DNA of 17,499 nt from JACPFV01 sp035526825 (GCA_035526825.1 DATLBT010000100.1:1-17499), one strand, 5' to 3'; counted from the first letter of the stretch, positions 1 through 6,480 are shown. The notes: a model not told the origin generated them from the letters alone. Program-made: numbers and translations.

Positions 1-867
1 CGAACAACTGGTGAACCCGTTCGCGGCGCAAGTTGCGTTGTTCTCAGCGGTGGTGCACGCCGCGGCGCTGGCATAACAGGCCGACGACATCGCGATGTCG
101 TTGGTGACCTCCTCCGAGGTCACCGTGTAGGCGGCGTGCGGAATTTGAGCCACCGCCGCATCGCCGGCCGCGCCACCCCCGGCGAGGGCCCTGAGCGCGG
201 CGACGTTTGCGGCGGAATCGGACGTGATAGCGCCGTTCACGTTATTGCCGATGAAAATGACGATGGTCCGCGTGCAGGAGTCGTTCTCGGACAGGGGCGA
301 GCGGAAGTTCGAGTAATTGGTGTCGTACGCCGCCGTGTCGGCGCGACCCGAATCGGTCCCGGCTCCGGCATTGGCCTGGTTGTCGCCCGCCAGGTAGTTG
401 TAGACGTCCCACATCAGGTTGCCGTACGGGTTGCTGGACGAACGTTTTTCGCGGACGCCGTTGATATCTCCGTAGATCGTGTCCATGTGCGCGGAGACGA
501 TGGCCTTGTTGGTCGCGTTCAGCGGGCGGATGTGCGAGCGCACGTAGCCGAAGTCGGTGTCGCCCGACGAGCCGCCGGTGACGTATTCCATGATGCCGAC
601 GTTGATGTTGCTGTCGAGCTCGTTGATGACCTGCTTGATCGACGCGGCCTCGGACTGGCCCTGGGTCTCGCCGCCCGGCCAGCCTTGCGACTGGCGCGAC
701 CAGTTCGAGGTGTTGTCGAGCACGATCAGCACGTTCGGCGCGTTGAGGTTGCTGCCCTCGTCGACCGAGAAGATGTCGATGTCTTCCGGCGTTGCATTGA
801 ACGATGCAGTGGTCAGGACCGTGACGACGATCAAGGACAGCCAGCGAGAAAAACGGGCGGGGCGCAT
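1..867 (-). CDS. pilY1: PilY1-type type IV pilus tip/adhesin protein, N-terminal part (cut by window edge)
   Basis: The minus-strand frame is open from ATG at 867 to base 1 (289 codons) with no stop, so the gene continues off the left edge. The start has a good ribosome binding site (AGGAG, 867 side) that shares bases with the pilX stop codon 10 bp upstream. Residues 1-25 look like a secretion signal (MRPARFSRWL then a hydrophobic run). Next comes a von Willebrand A-like beginning, NAPNVLIVLDNTSNW at about residues 42-56, as found near the N-terminus of PilY1 proteins of this lineage. Known family role: PilY1 sits at the pilus tip with the minor pilins and promotes pilus assembly, adhesion and surface sensing. 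The metal-site motif reads D51-N-T-S-N55 instead of DxSxS, so the MIDAS looks degenerate. Several Cys cluster near the visible end. The C-terminal beta-propeller cannot be seen. Position after pilX supports the call. Confidence 0.88.
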   Translation of the reverse strand, partial: MRPARFSRWLSLIVVTVLTTASFNATPEDIDIFSVDEGSNLNAPNVLIVLDNTSNWSRQSQGWPGGETQGQSEAASIKQVINELDSNINVGIMEYVTGGSSGDTDFGYVRSHIRPLNATNKAIVSAHMDTIYGDINGVREKRSSSNPYGNLMWDVYNYLAGDNQANAGAGTDSGRADTAAYDTNYSNFRSPLSENDSCTRTIVIFIGNNVNGAITSDSAANVAALRALAGGGAAGDAAVAQIPHAAYTVTSEEVTNDIAMSSACYASAAACTTAENNATCAANGFTSCS

Positions 868-876
868 ATGAATCTC

Positions 877-1461
877 CTACGTCGACGGCGCGGGCGGACA
901 GAAAGAAGCAACGTTATTGATGCCGACCAGTACCGCGATGCCCTCGACCACGGTCATGTTGGCGTTGGTCACCGCATCGGACGCGCGGGCGCGCACTTCC
1001 CACAGGCTGTTGGCGCACAGCGAGCCGCCGCTGGCGCCGCCGGCAATGCCGAACTGGGTCTGGTCCACCTGTACCGTGCACTCGGAATCGCCGATGGTCG
1101 TGAAGTTGAGCGTCGAGTTCGGGATGTTCTGCGACTGGATGCAGGCCGGGTTCGGCGTCAGCGCGACGGTGATGTCGTTGGTGCCATCACCATTGGTGTC
1201 GAAGCAGCGCGTATTGGCGCCAGCGCACGGCGTCAGGAACACGGCGCCCGGCGCGTCGACGATGCGGCGCGTGCTGATGGCTTCCTGGATGGTGCTGTTG
1301 GCCGCGGTCAGCACCTCGCTGCGTTGCTGCATGTTGCCGATGATTTCCATCGACACCTTGCCGATGTTGAAGCTGGCCACGGCCATGATGGTCATCAGCG
1401 CGAGCATGATCAGGCCGACGACCAGCGCCATGCCGGCCTGGTGATTGAGCTTGCCCATCAT
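877..1461 (-). CDS. pilX: PilX-type minor pilin / pilus assembly protein
   Basis: This 194-aa protein has a short polar leader, then QAGMALVVGLIMLALMTIMA, a PilX/GspK-like prepilin N-terminus. If cleavage follows Gly10, residue +5 is Val rather than the Glu of ordinary pilins, as expected for the GspK-like tip subunit. After the helix comes GNMQQRSEVLTAANSTIQEA, the usual PilX amphipathic helix, then a Cys-containing globular part. Known role: PilX joins PilV, PilW, FimU and PilE in the priming tip complex at the inner membrane. Start choice: two ATGs are adjacent (1461 and 1458). The GGAGG at 1464-1468 is only 2 nt from the first and 5 nt from the second, so the second may be favoured. The pilW stop overlaps the start (ATGATG), suggesting coupled translation. 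Confidence 0.9.
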   Translation of the reverse strand: MMGKLNHQAGMALVVGLIMLALMTIMAVASFNIGKVSMEIIGNMQQRSEVLTAANSTIQEAISTRRIVDAPGAVFLTPCAGANTRCFDTNGDGTNDITVALTPNPACIQSQNIPNSTLNFTTIGDSECTVQVDQTQFGIAGGASGGSLCANSLWEVRARASDAVTNANMTVVEGIAVLVGINNVASFCPPAPST

Positions 1462-2642
1462 TCCCTCCGTCCCGAAACGTTGTTGAGGCGCACCGCCGAC
1501 TGGTAGACGTGGCGCTTGTAACCATCGCGGAACGCATCGCAGGTGCCGTTGTTATCCGGGTCGTACGCACACTGGGCGGCGCCGTCATCGTTCAGGCCCA
1601 GCGAGTAGATCTTCTTGTCGTCGTGATCGCGCGTCTTCTCGGGATTGCGCGCGAGCACGCTGACCTTGACCGACACCACGTTGGCCCAGTTCTGGTTGCA
1701 GTCGCCGGCGCAGGCCGCCACGGGCGTGCCAACCGCAGCAGGGTTGAACTCGTCGGGATCCGCCGTGAACATGTCGGGCGCGCCATCCGGTGTGGTGGCG
1801 GGACCGCCCGCGCCGTACGCGTCGATGCCGTATTCGATCTGCAGGTTTTCGATGCCATTGGCCAGCGAATAGAGGCGGTAGCGCGCCGTGCCGCCTTCGC
1901 CGATGAGTTCCGCGCGCTTCAGTGTCGGAATGCCATCACCGGCTTCGTCGTTGTTGGCGACGAAATACAGGTGCACGAAAAACTGGCGCATGTCCGCCAG
2001 CGTCGTGCAGTTGCGCGCCGTGCGATTGAGGTTGCCGGAGCCGACCGTGTCGAGCCGGTAATGCGGACCGTTCGGATGCGCAGCGGCGATGGTGTTGAGC
2101 TGGGCCTCGCACATGGAGGCCTGGAAATAGAAAGCGCCCGACTGATCCGGACAGTTGGTGCTGCCGCGCACGCAGGTGCTGGCGCGGCGCACCACCAGGA
2201 TGTCGGTTCCCGCCTTGTAGTCGGCCAGCAGGTTGGTGCCCCCCTGCACGCAGGTCACGTCGGTTGCGCCGTCGGGTTTCAGCCGGCTGTTGTCGTAGCC
2301 GAGCACATGCATCAGCATCACCGCGTTGAGGCCGGTCGCGGTGGTGACGCAGGGGTCCGGTTTCTTGGTGGCCGGCAGCGTCAGTGGCTCGGTCAGGATG
2401 TTGAAGGTGGAAAGATACCCGGCGAGTTGCAGGTCGTCGGTCAGCGCCATCACGGCGTAGCGCCCATTCTCGATCTGCTGGTTGGCGCGTTCGATCTCGA
2501 GACGCGCCCGGCTGTTGCTGACGAAGGTAGCGGTCAGGGCGGCGAGGATCACCATGGACACGGTGATCGCGATCATGAATTCGATCAGCGAGAAACCGGC
2601 GACGGGATTCGTGCGTTTGGTGCGCATGTCAGTTGCAGTCAT
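1458..2642 (-). CDS. pilW: PilW-type minor pilin
   Basis: The 394-aa protein has a classic class III signal: VAGFSLIEFMIAITVSMVIL, cleaved after Gly16, with Phe at +1 and Glu at +5. Then follow a long N-terminal helix and a large C-rich globular domain. The C-terminal KRHVYQSAVRLNNVSGRR segment matches the usual PilW ending. Known role: core minor pilin of the pilus tip complex with PilV, PilX and PilY1. The start at 2642 overlaps pilV by 14 bp. A second in-frame ATG at 2627 would give a 10-residue leader and fall 1 bp after the pilV stop. Neither has a convincing Shine-Dalgarno, so the start is uncertain by five codons. The stop overlaps the pilX start by 4 bp. Confidence 0.92.
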   Translation of the reverse strand: MTATDMRTKRTNPVAGFSLIEFMIAITVSMVILAALTATFVSNSRARLEIERANQQIENGRYAVMALTDDLQLAGYLSTFNILTEPLTLPATKKPDPCVTTATGLNAVMLMHVLGYDNSRLKPDGATDVTCVQGGTNLLADYKAGTDILVVRRASTCVRGSTNCPDQSGAFYFQASMCEAQLNTIAAAHPNGPHYRLDTVGSGNLNRTARNCTTLADMRQFFVHLYFVANNDEAGDGIPTLKRAELIGEGGTARYRLYSLANGIENLQIEYGIDAYGAGGPATTPDGAPDMFTADPDEFNPAAVGTPVAACAGDCNQNWANVVSVKVSVLARNPEKTRDHDDKKIYSLGLNDDGAAQCAYDPDNNGTCDAFRDGYKRHVYQSAVRLNNVSGRRE

Positions 2643-3207
2643 TCAAGCCGATGATGGTCTGTCCCGTCACGGCGCGGCGGTAGCCGGTTCCGCCGTACTG
2701 CGCGGCCGTCCCGCAAAGCACGGGCGGCTCGACGGTCCGCGTCATGCCCTGCCACACCACGGTCACCTGGTAAATGCCGGGCTGGCATACGCCGGCGGCG
2801 GCGTTCCTCGCCTGCACCTGCTGGATGCATCCGCGCGCATTGGCCATCGCGCCGGTGGCGCGCGTCACGCCGCCCTCCGTGATCGATTCGGCCGCACCCT
2901 TCAGCGCGTTGCTCCACTCGCAGCGATCTTGTGCCGAGCCGGGCGTACTGCCGCACACGGCGCTGAGCCCGTCGTTGGTGCCGAGGGGCGTCGTCGTGAT
3001 GTAGGCAGCGGCCTGGCCGCGATTGGCGTTGATGCGCGCCAGCATGTCCTCGAGCAGCAGCACGGCCTGCGCGCGCTGATAGCTTTCGATCTGCGACAAC
3101 TGCACCTTGCTCTGCAGGCTGGCCAGTCCGAGCAGTCCGATCGCGAGCACCACCATGGTGATGAGCACTTCGAGCAGCGTGAATCCGCGCATGGGGCTCA
3201 TCGTCAT
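2629..3207 (-). CDS. pilV: PilV-type minor pilin
   Basis: The 192-aa protein begins MTMSPMRGFTLLEVLITMVV, a class III prepilin signal with Gly7 before the cut and Glu at +5. It continues with the PilV-typical stretch VLAIGLLGLASLQ and a helix QRAQAVLLLEDMLARINANR. The C-terminal part carries several Cys. Known role: a minor pilin that forms the tip complex and links pilus fibre to PilY1. The start overlaps the stop of the upstream GspH/FimT-like gene by 4 bp (ATGA), and the stop overlaps the pilW frame, so translation along the cluster is probably coupled. Membership is certain from the motif and neighbours; the exact disulphide pattern was not worked out. Confidence 0.92.
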   Translation of the reverse strand: MTMSPMRGFTLLEVLITMVVLAIGLLGLASLQSKVQLSQIESYQRAQAVLLLEDMLARINANRGQAAAYITTTPLGTNDGLSAVCGSTPGSAQDRCEWSNALKGAAESITEGGVTRATGAMANARGCIQQVQARNAAAGVCQPGIYQVTVVWQGMTRTVEPPVLCGTAAQYGGTGYRRAVTGQTIIGLNDCN

Positions 3208-3722
3208 GTGCAGCCGCCGTCTTTTTCTGGTTTGAGGTAGGGCGAGCCGTTGGCCTGCACGGTCACGCAGCGAGCATTGGTCGCAGGCACGGCCTCGGAG
3301 GCATTGCGGGCCTTGGGCCTGATGTTGAAGCGCACACGATCGAGGGTGGTGCTGATGCGTCCGGATCCCAGGTAAGTGACCGACGCGGGGAAATCCGTGA
3401 TTTCCACGCCGGGCAGTGCCTTCTGGTCGATCAGCAAGGTGCCCGCGGCGGTCGGCGTGCGTATTTCCCAGCCGTTTTCCCAGCGGCCATTTTTTGGCGT
3501 CAGCACCACCTGCGCGTCGCGCTTGATGGCCTCACTGCGGGCCTTGAGGAGCGCGATGTAAAGATCGGTGCGCGCCGTTTTGAGCTTGGTCGAGGCGGCG
3601 AGGTAGCTGAACGACGGCACTGCGAACGCAACCAGGATGCCCAGGATCATCATGACGGTCAGCAATTCGAGCAGCGTGAAGCCTGTCCCGAGTCGCCGAA
3701 GGCTTATCGAGGGGCCACTCAT
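3204..3722 (-). CDS. fimT: GspH/FimT-family minor pilin (FimT/FimU)
   Basis: From ATG 3722 this encodes 172 aa: a 14-residue leader MSGPSISLRRLGTG, then FTLLELLTVMMILGILVAFA with Glu at +5 after the cleavage site. The body fits GspH/FimT pseudopilins (ARSEAIKRDAQVVLTPKNG, then a WENGWEI segment near residue 80). In pilus operons this position is taken by FimU or FimT, the GspH-like tip subunit; the sequence does not settle which name is right. The frame stays open further upstream to 4154, but that part is the shadow of pilE. An in-frame ATG at 3746, just after the pilE stop, is an alternative start giving a 22-residue leader. Neither has a strong Shine-Dalgarno. The stop overlaps pilV by 4 bp. 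Confidence 0.88.
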   Translation of the reverse strand: MSGPSISLRRLGTGFTLLELLTVMMILGILVAFAVPSFSYLAASTKLKTARTDLYIALLKARSEAIKRDAQVVLTPKNGRWENGWEIRTPTAAGTLLIDQKALPGVEITDFPASVTYLGSGRISTTLDRVRFNIRPKARNASEAVPATNARCVTVQANGSPYLKPEKDGGCT

Positions 3723-3754
3723 CCTGAATCCGGGTGCCCGCAGCATGGCTGGTT

Positions 3755-4141
3755 CTACCACTTGTCCGCGGGAGCCCTTTCGCCGGTGTTGGTCAGCGTG
3801 AGCGTGCCATCGTTCTTCTGCCGCGACGTGGTAATTGGCGTCGCTATGACCGTGAAGCCCGCCGGCGGGCCAGCCACGGTCGTGACGGTTACGGTGTAGT
3901 TGCGGGTGACCGCGGGCGTCGGCGCCAGGTTGAGCAGCGCGATGTCGCTCGCGTATGCGCGCTGGTCGAGCAGGTATTGCGTCTGGCGCTGCGCGACTTC
4001 CATCATGAAGGCCTTCGCGGCCGCGCGATTGCCCTTGATCAGGGAATTCTGGTAGCTCGGATAGGCGATCGCCGCCAGGATGCCGATGATGGCCATCGTG
4101 ATCAGCAGTTCGATCAGGGTGAAGCCTTTGGTTTTTCTCAT
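3755..4141 (-). CDS. pilE: PilE-type minor pilin (first gene of the cluster)
   Basis: From ATG 4141 this gives 128 aa starting MRKTKGFTLIELLITMAIIG, with Gly6/Phe7 cleavage and Glu at +5, followed by LAAIAYPSYQN and AFMMEVAQRQTQYLLDQRAYA, the usual PilE helix. It ends GTLTLTNTGERAPADKW, which matches the GxLTLxxxGxRxPAxxW ending of PilE-like minor pilins. No Cys is present in the protein, so the usual C-terminal disulphide of many pilins is missing. The start is chosen because GGGGA lies about 7 nt upstream and leaves a short leader; an in-frame ATG at 4162 would add seven residues. A major pilin is less likely given the neighbours and small size. It is transcribed first, ahead of fimT to pilY1. 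Confidence 0.88.
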   Translation of the reverse strand: MRKTKGFTLIELLITMAIIGILAAIAYPSYQNSLIKGNRAAAKAFMMEVAQRQTQYLLDQRAYASDIALLNLAPTPAVTRNYTVTVTTVAGPPAGFTVIATPITTSRQKNDGTLTLTNTGERAPADKW

Positions 4142-4155
4142 GCCATATCCCCAAG

Positions 4156-4169
4156 CCTGCACGTTCAGG
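4156..4169 (-). promoter_or_regulatory. Small imperfect palindrome in the pilE leader
   Basis: On the minus strand, CCTGAACGTGCAGG is an imperfect palindrome centred on ACGT, extendable to GCCTG...CAGGC. It lies 15-28 nt before the pilE ATG, just upstream of the GGGGA ribosome binding site. It could be an operator half-site pair or a short mRNA hairpin. I see no clear sigma-70 or sigma-54 promoter in 4142-4310. Function is a guess. Confidence 0.2.
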
Positions 4170-4270
4170 CGTTGGAAGAGACTTTAACCCGCCGGCGCCG
4201 TCGAGGGCCGGAACTTTGGTCTGGAATTCAACCGCTTGGCGGGGGAAATTGACGCCTTCATCGGCGCGCT

Positions 4271-4293
4271 TGGGGCCTACAGGCTTGGCCCCC
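4271..4293 (-). terminator. Possible hairpin terminator after the DUF4124 gene
   Basis: GGGGCC (4272-4277) and GGCCCC (4287-4292) form a 6-bp GC stem with a 9-nt loop, starting 18 bp past the DUF4124 stop on the minus strand. There is no T-run after it in either direction, so it would be at best a weak or Rho-assisted terminator separating this gene from pilE. Confidence 0.25.
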
Positions 4294-4310
4294 AGCGGCG
4301 TGGCGAAAAC

Positions 4311-4742
4311 CTACCCGCAGTGGGTGGCGGCGATGGCTTCCAGTTCTGCGCGGCGCTGGGCGAACTGCTCCGTCGTCACCCGCGAAACATTCCCTTGCGC
4401 ATCGGCCTCCATCATCCGACGTGGGGTCTGTTGATCCATGTACGCGATGTTGTCGCGCGCCTGCTGGCATTGCGCCTGGCGCTGGGCCTGCTCGCCGGCG
4501 ATGCGCGCGGCTTCCTCGCGAACCTTTGGCTCGGCCTTGATCGCATCCTGCAGCGACTTGTTCAGCGATTCCTGGTTGGGGGCGGGGCCCGCGGCCGGCG
4601 GCGGCGCCAGCGTCTGCGCGGTGCCACCGGGCGGCGGGACCTGCGAGTAGTGGATGCGCCCCTGTGCATCGGTCCAGCGATAGACCTGCGCCAGGGCCAG
4701 CGCGGGAAGCAGGAAGAAGAGGGCAGCCAGGGTGAATCTCAT
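4311..4742 (-). CDS. DUF4124 domain-containing secreted protein
   Basis: From ATG 4742 this encodes 143 aa. Residues 1-19 (MRFTLAALFFLLPALALA) form a clear Sec signal peptide. They are followed immediately by QVYRWTDAQGRIHYSQVPP, the hallmark of DUF4124, a short beta domain found at the N-terminus of many exported proteobacterial proteins. The rest is Pro/Ala-rich, then an Ala/Gln/Glu-rich helical stretch with Cys near the middle and end (QAQCQQA, THCG). Likely periplasmic; biochemical function is unknown. A TTG at 4748 could extend the frame by two codons, but ATG is the natural start. No strong Shine-Dalgarno is visible. It lies upstream of pilE on the same strand, separated by 169 bp, and diverges from tRNA-Thr; a link to pilus function is not shown. 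Confidence 0.85.
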   Translation of the reverse strand: MRFTLAALFFLLPALALAQVYRWTDAQGRIHYSQVPPPGGTAQTLAPPPAAGPAPNQESLNKSLQDAIKAEPKVREEAARIAGEQAQRQAQCQQARDNIAYMDQQTPRRMMEADAQGNVSRVTTEQFAQRRAELEAIAATHCG

Positions 4743-4762
4743 GAGCAAAGTCTAGTCCCTGC

Positions 4763-4786
4763 GAGCGCGAAATCCCAATCGCGCTC
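4763..4786. promoter_or_regulatory. Perfect 8-bp dyad in the divergent DUF4124 / tRNA-Thr promoter region
   Basis: GAGCGCGA (4763-4770) and TCGCGCTC (4779-4786) form a perfect inverted repeat with an 8-nt spacer AATCCCAA. The dyad covers the expected -35 and spacer of the tRNA-Thr promoter and lies in the DUF4124 upstream region, so it could be an operator for either. It could also be chance in GC-rich DNA. Confidence 0.3.
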
Positions 4787-4789
4787 CCG

Positions 4790-4795
4790 TATACT
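4790..4795 (+). promoter_or_regulatory. Candidate -10 box for tRNA-Thr
   Basis: TATACT lies 12 bp before the mature tRNA 5' end and is followed by a GC-rich stretch (TCGCGGCCCC), as seen in the discriminator of stringently controlled stable-RNA promoters. No good -35 hexamer is seen 16-18 bp upstream. Confidence 0.45.
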
Positions 4796-4807
4796 TCGCG
4801 GCCCCGC

Positions 4808-4883
4808 GCCGGCGTAGCTCAGTTGGTAGAGCGGCGCATTCGTAATGCGTAGGTCGGGGGTTCGAATCCCTCCGCCGGCACCA
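4808..4883 (+). tRNA. tRNA-Thr (anticodon CGT)
   Basis: The 76-nt cloverleaf is complete. The acceptor stem GCCGGCG pairs with CGCCGGC, then the A discriminator and an encoded CCA. The D arm is GCTC/GAGC. The anticodon stem GCGCA/TGCGT encloses the loop TTCGTAA, with anticodon CGT at 4841-4843, reading ACG threonine codons. The T arm has GGTTCGAATCC. It is followed 12 bp later by a strong hairpin. Confidence 0.97.
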
Positions 4884-4895
4884 AAAGACTAGCAG

Positions 4896-4916
4896 TGGCC
4901 GCGCGTAGCGCGGCCA
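4896..4916 (+). terminator. Hairpin terminator after tRNA-Thr
   Basis: TGGCCGCGC (4896-4904) and GCGCGGCCA (4908-4916) form a perfect 9-bp stem with a GTA loop, 12 bp after the tRNA 3' end. The following TCATCCTTGTTCTC is T-rich though not a pure T-run. This is a probable intrinsic terminator for the single-tRNA transcript. Confidence 0.65.
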
Positions 4917-4928
4917 TCATCCTTGTTC

Positions 4929-4965
4929 TCTCTCCCCGCCCCGCGGGGAGAGACTTAGTGAGGGG
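4929..4965 (+). repeat. Palindromic repeat with GTGAGGGG tail, copy A (upstream of ugd)
   Basis: TCTCTCCCCGC (4929-4939) and GCGGGGAGAGA (4943-4953) form a perfect 11-bp stem with a CCC loop, followed by ACTTA and the tail GTGAGGGG. A near-identical unit recurs at 7548-7586. The arrangement of a CTCTCCCC palindrome plus GTGAGGGG resembles REP-type dispersed elements common in proteobacterial intergenic DNA. Its GAGGGG end lies 12 nt before the ugd ATG and is the only Shine-Dalgarno-like sequence there. Confidence 0.7.
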
Positions 4966-4977
4966 TTCTTTTCAGTT

Positions 4978-6318
4978 ATGCGCATATCCATCTTCGGCAG
5001 CGGCTACGTCGGCTTGGTCACCGCCGCCTGTTTCGCCGACCGCGGCAACCACGTGGTCTGTGTCGATACCGACGCCGACAAGGTGGCGAAATTGCGCCGC
5101 GGCAAGGTGCCGTTCTACGAGCCCCGCCTGTCTGAACTCCTGCTGCGCAACGCGCGCGGCAAACGTTTGAGCTTCACCACCGACGCCGCCGCCGGCGTCG
5201 CGCATGGCGAGCTGATCTTCATCGCCGTCGGCACGCCGCAGGGCGATGACGGCTCGGCCGACCTGCGCTACGTGCTCGAGGTCGCCCGCACCATCGGCCG
5301 CCACCTCGATGGCTACCGCGTCATCATCGACAAGTCGACCGTGCCGGTCGGCACCGCCGACCAGGTCCAGGCCGCCATCGCCGGCGAGTTGAAAAAGCGC
5401 CGCGTGAAGCATCCGTTCGATGTCGTCTCCAACCCCGAATTCCTGAAAGAAGGTGCCGCGGTCGACGATTTCATGAAGCCCGACCGCATCGTCATCGGCT
5501 CCGATTCGCCGCGCCCGGTCAAGTTCATGCGCGAGCTGTACGGGCCGTTCAACCGCAACCACGACAAGCTGATCGTGATGAAAACGCGCTCGGCCGAGCT
5601 GACCAAGTACGCCGCCAACACCATGCTTGCGACCAAGATCAGCCTGATGAACGAGATTGCCAACATCGCCGAGGAAGTCGGCGCCGACATCGAGCAGGTC
5701 CGCATCGGCATCGGCTCGGATTCGCGCATCGGCTTCCAGTTCATCTATGCCGGCTGCGGCTACGGCGGTAGCTGCTTCCCCAAGGACGTGAAGGCGCTGG
5801 CGATGACCGCCGAGAGCGCCGGCTACCAGCCCGATCTGGTGCGCTCGGTCGATGCGCTGAACCTGCGCCAGAAGCAGCGGTTCTACGAAAAGGTGCGCGA
5901 CTACTTCCGCGGCAAGCTGGCCGGCAAGACCGTCGCGCTGTGGGGCCTGGCTTTCAAGCCGGGTACCGACGACATGCGCGAAGCGCCGAGCCTCGTCGTC
6001 ATCGACGGCCTGCTGGCCGACGGTGCAAAGGTCCGCGCCTACGATCCCGAGGCCAATGCTCCGGCCAAGGCGCTGTTCAAGGGCCGCAAGGGCGTGACGA
6101 TTTGCGCCAGCGCCATCGAGGCCGCGCGGGGCGCCGACGCGCTCGTCGTCGTGACCGAGTGGAACGAGTTCCGCAGCCCCGATTTCCCGCAGCTCAAGAA
6201 GCTGCTCAAGGGCGCGGTGATCTTCGACGGCCGCAACCTGTACGACCCGGAATCGCTGGCCGGCTACGGCTTCGATTATTTCCCTGTCGGGCGCCGGCAA
6301 GTGAAGAAGGCGGCGTAG
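4978..6318 (+). CDS. ugd: UDP-glucose 6-dehydrogenase
   Basis: The 446-aa enzyme oxidises UDP-glucose to UDP-glucuronate with two NAD+, feeding exopolysaccharide, capsule or lipopolysaccharide sugars in the cytoplasm. The Rossmann NAD motif is at the N-terminus (FGSGYVGLVTAACFADRG, residues 6-23). The central block SNPEFLKEGAAVDDFMKPDR binds substrate. The catalytic cysteine is Cys266 in GCGYGGSCFPKDVKAL. The C-terminal UDP-binding domain starts near WGLAFKPGTDDMREAPS. Length fits the family. ATG 4978 is the only sensible start because the Rossmann strand begins at residue 2. The nearest SD-like GAGGGG is 12 nt upstream, inside a dispersed repeat. No polysaccharide genes flank it: it stands alone between two tRNA genes, so its pathway partner lies elsewhere. 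Confidence 0.96.
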   Translation: MRISIFGSGYVGLVTAACFADRGNHVVCVDTDADKVAKLRRGKVPFYEPRLSELLLRNARGKRLSFTTDAAAGVAHGELIFIAVGTPQGDDGSADLRYVLEVARTIGRHLDGYRVIIDKSTVPVGTADQVQAAIAGELKKRRVKHPFDVVSNPEFLKEGAAVDDFMKPDRIVIGSDSPRPVKFMRELYGPFNRNHDKLIVMKTRSAELTKYAANTMLATKISLMNEIANIAEEVGADIEQVRIGIGSDSRIGFQFIYAGCGYGGSCFPKDVKALAMTAESAGYQPDLVRSVDALNLRQKQRFYEKVRDYFRGKLAGKTVALWGLAFKPGTDDMREAPSLVVIDGLLADGAKVRAYDPEANAPAKALFKGRKGVTICASAIEAARGADALVVVTEWNEFRSPDFPQLKKLLKGAVIFDGRNLYDPESLAGYGFDYFPVGRRQVKKAA

Positions 6319-6325
6319 CGGAGAG

Positions 6326-6413
6326 TGGCGGAGGGGGAGGGATTCGAACCCCCGGAACCTTTCGGTTCAGCGGTTTTCAAGACCGCCGCAATAGACCACT
6401 CTGCCACCCCTCC
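6326..6413 (-). tRNA. tRNA-Ser (anticodon TGA)
   Basis: Read on the minus strand, the 88-nt molecule starts GGAGGGGTGGCAGAGTGG and ends with a G discriminator and encoded CCA. The acceptor GGAGGGG pairs with CCCCTCC. The anticodon stem GCGGT/ACCGC holds the loop CTTGAAA, with anticodon TGA at 6377-6379, reading UCA/UCG serine codons. The long variable arm (GAACCGAAAGGTTC) is diagnostic of tRNA-Ser. It is convergent with ugd, 7 bp from that stop codon, and no terminator fits between them. Confidence 0.97.
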
Positions 6414-6423
6414 GATGGCCGCA

Positions 6424-6429
6424 AGAATA
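6424..6429 (-). promoter_or_regulatory. Candidate -10 box for tRNA-Ser
   Basis: On the minus strand TATTCT lies 10 bp before the tRNA 5' end, followed by a GC-rich stretch (TGCGGCC). A matching -35 was not recognised. The assignment rests on position and on the discriminator. Confidence 0.35.
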
Positions 6430-6474
6430 TCAGGGGCCATGGAACCGCCGCTCCCCGGAAGCGTCGTAAAGGCC

Positions 6475-6480
6475 TAGAAT
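6475..6480 (+). promoter_or_regulatory. Candidate -10 box for the aldolase gene
   Basis: TAGAAT lies 40 bp before the aldolase ATG, in the AT-richest part of the tRNA-Ser/aldolase gap (GTAAAGGCCTAGAATTG). There is no clear -35. It would give a leader of roughly 35 nt. Confidence 0.3.

Noticed and set aside
136..1506. A 456-codon plus-strand open frame.
   Set aside because: Antisense to pilY1 and pilX, which have proper start sites and family motifs. The translation is low-complexity Arg/Asp/Val/His and spans two real genes.
3204..4154. Long form of the GspH/FimT-like gene starting at 4154.
   Set aside because: The first ~135 codons lie over pilE in another frame and give His/Arg-rich nonsense; the prepilin leader starts naturally at 3722.
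4142..4310. Sigma-54 promoter for the pilin operon.
   Set aside because: I looked for TGGCAC-N5-TTGC-type elements on the minus strand upstream of pilE and found no acceptable match.
4972..6300. A 442-codon minus-strand open frame opposite ugd.
   Set aside because: It mirrors ugd almost end to end. Its residue bias reflects the third-base GC of ugd; no motif was found.
4801..6413. Two tRNA genes considered as possible integration sites flanking a genomic island.
   Set aside because: No integrase, no direct repeat of a tRNA 3' end, and only ugd between them with composition like its neighbours.
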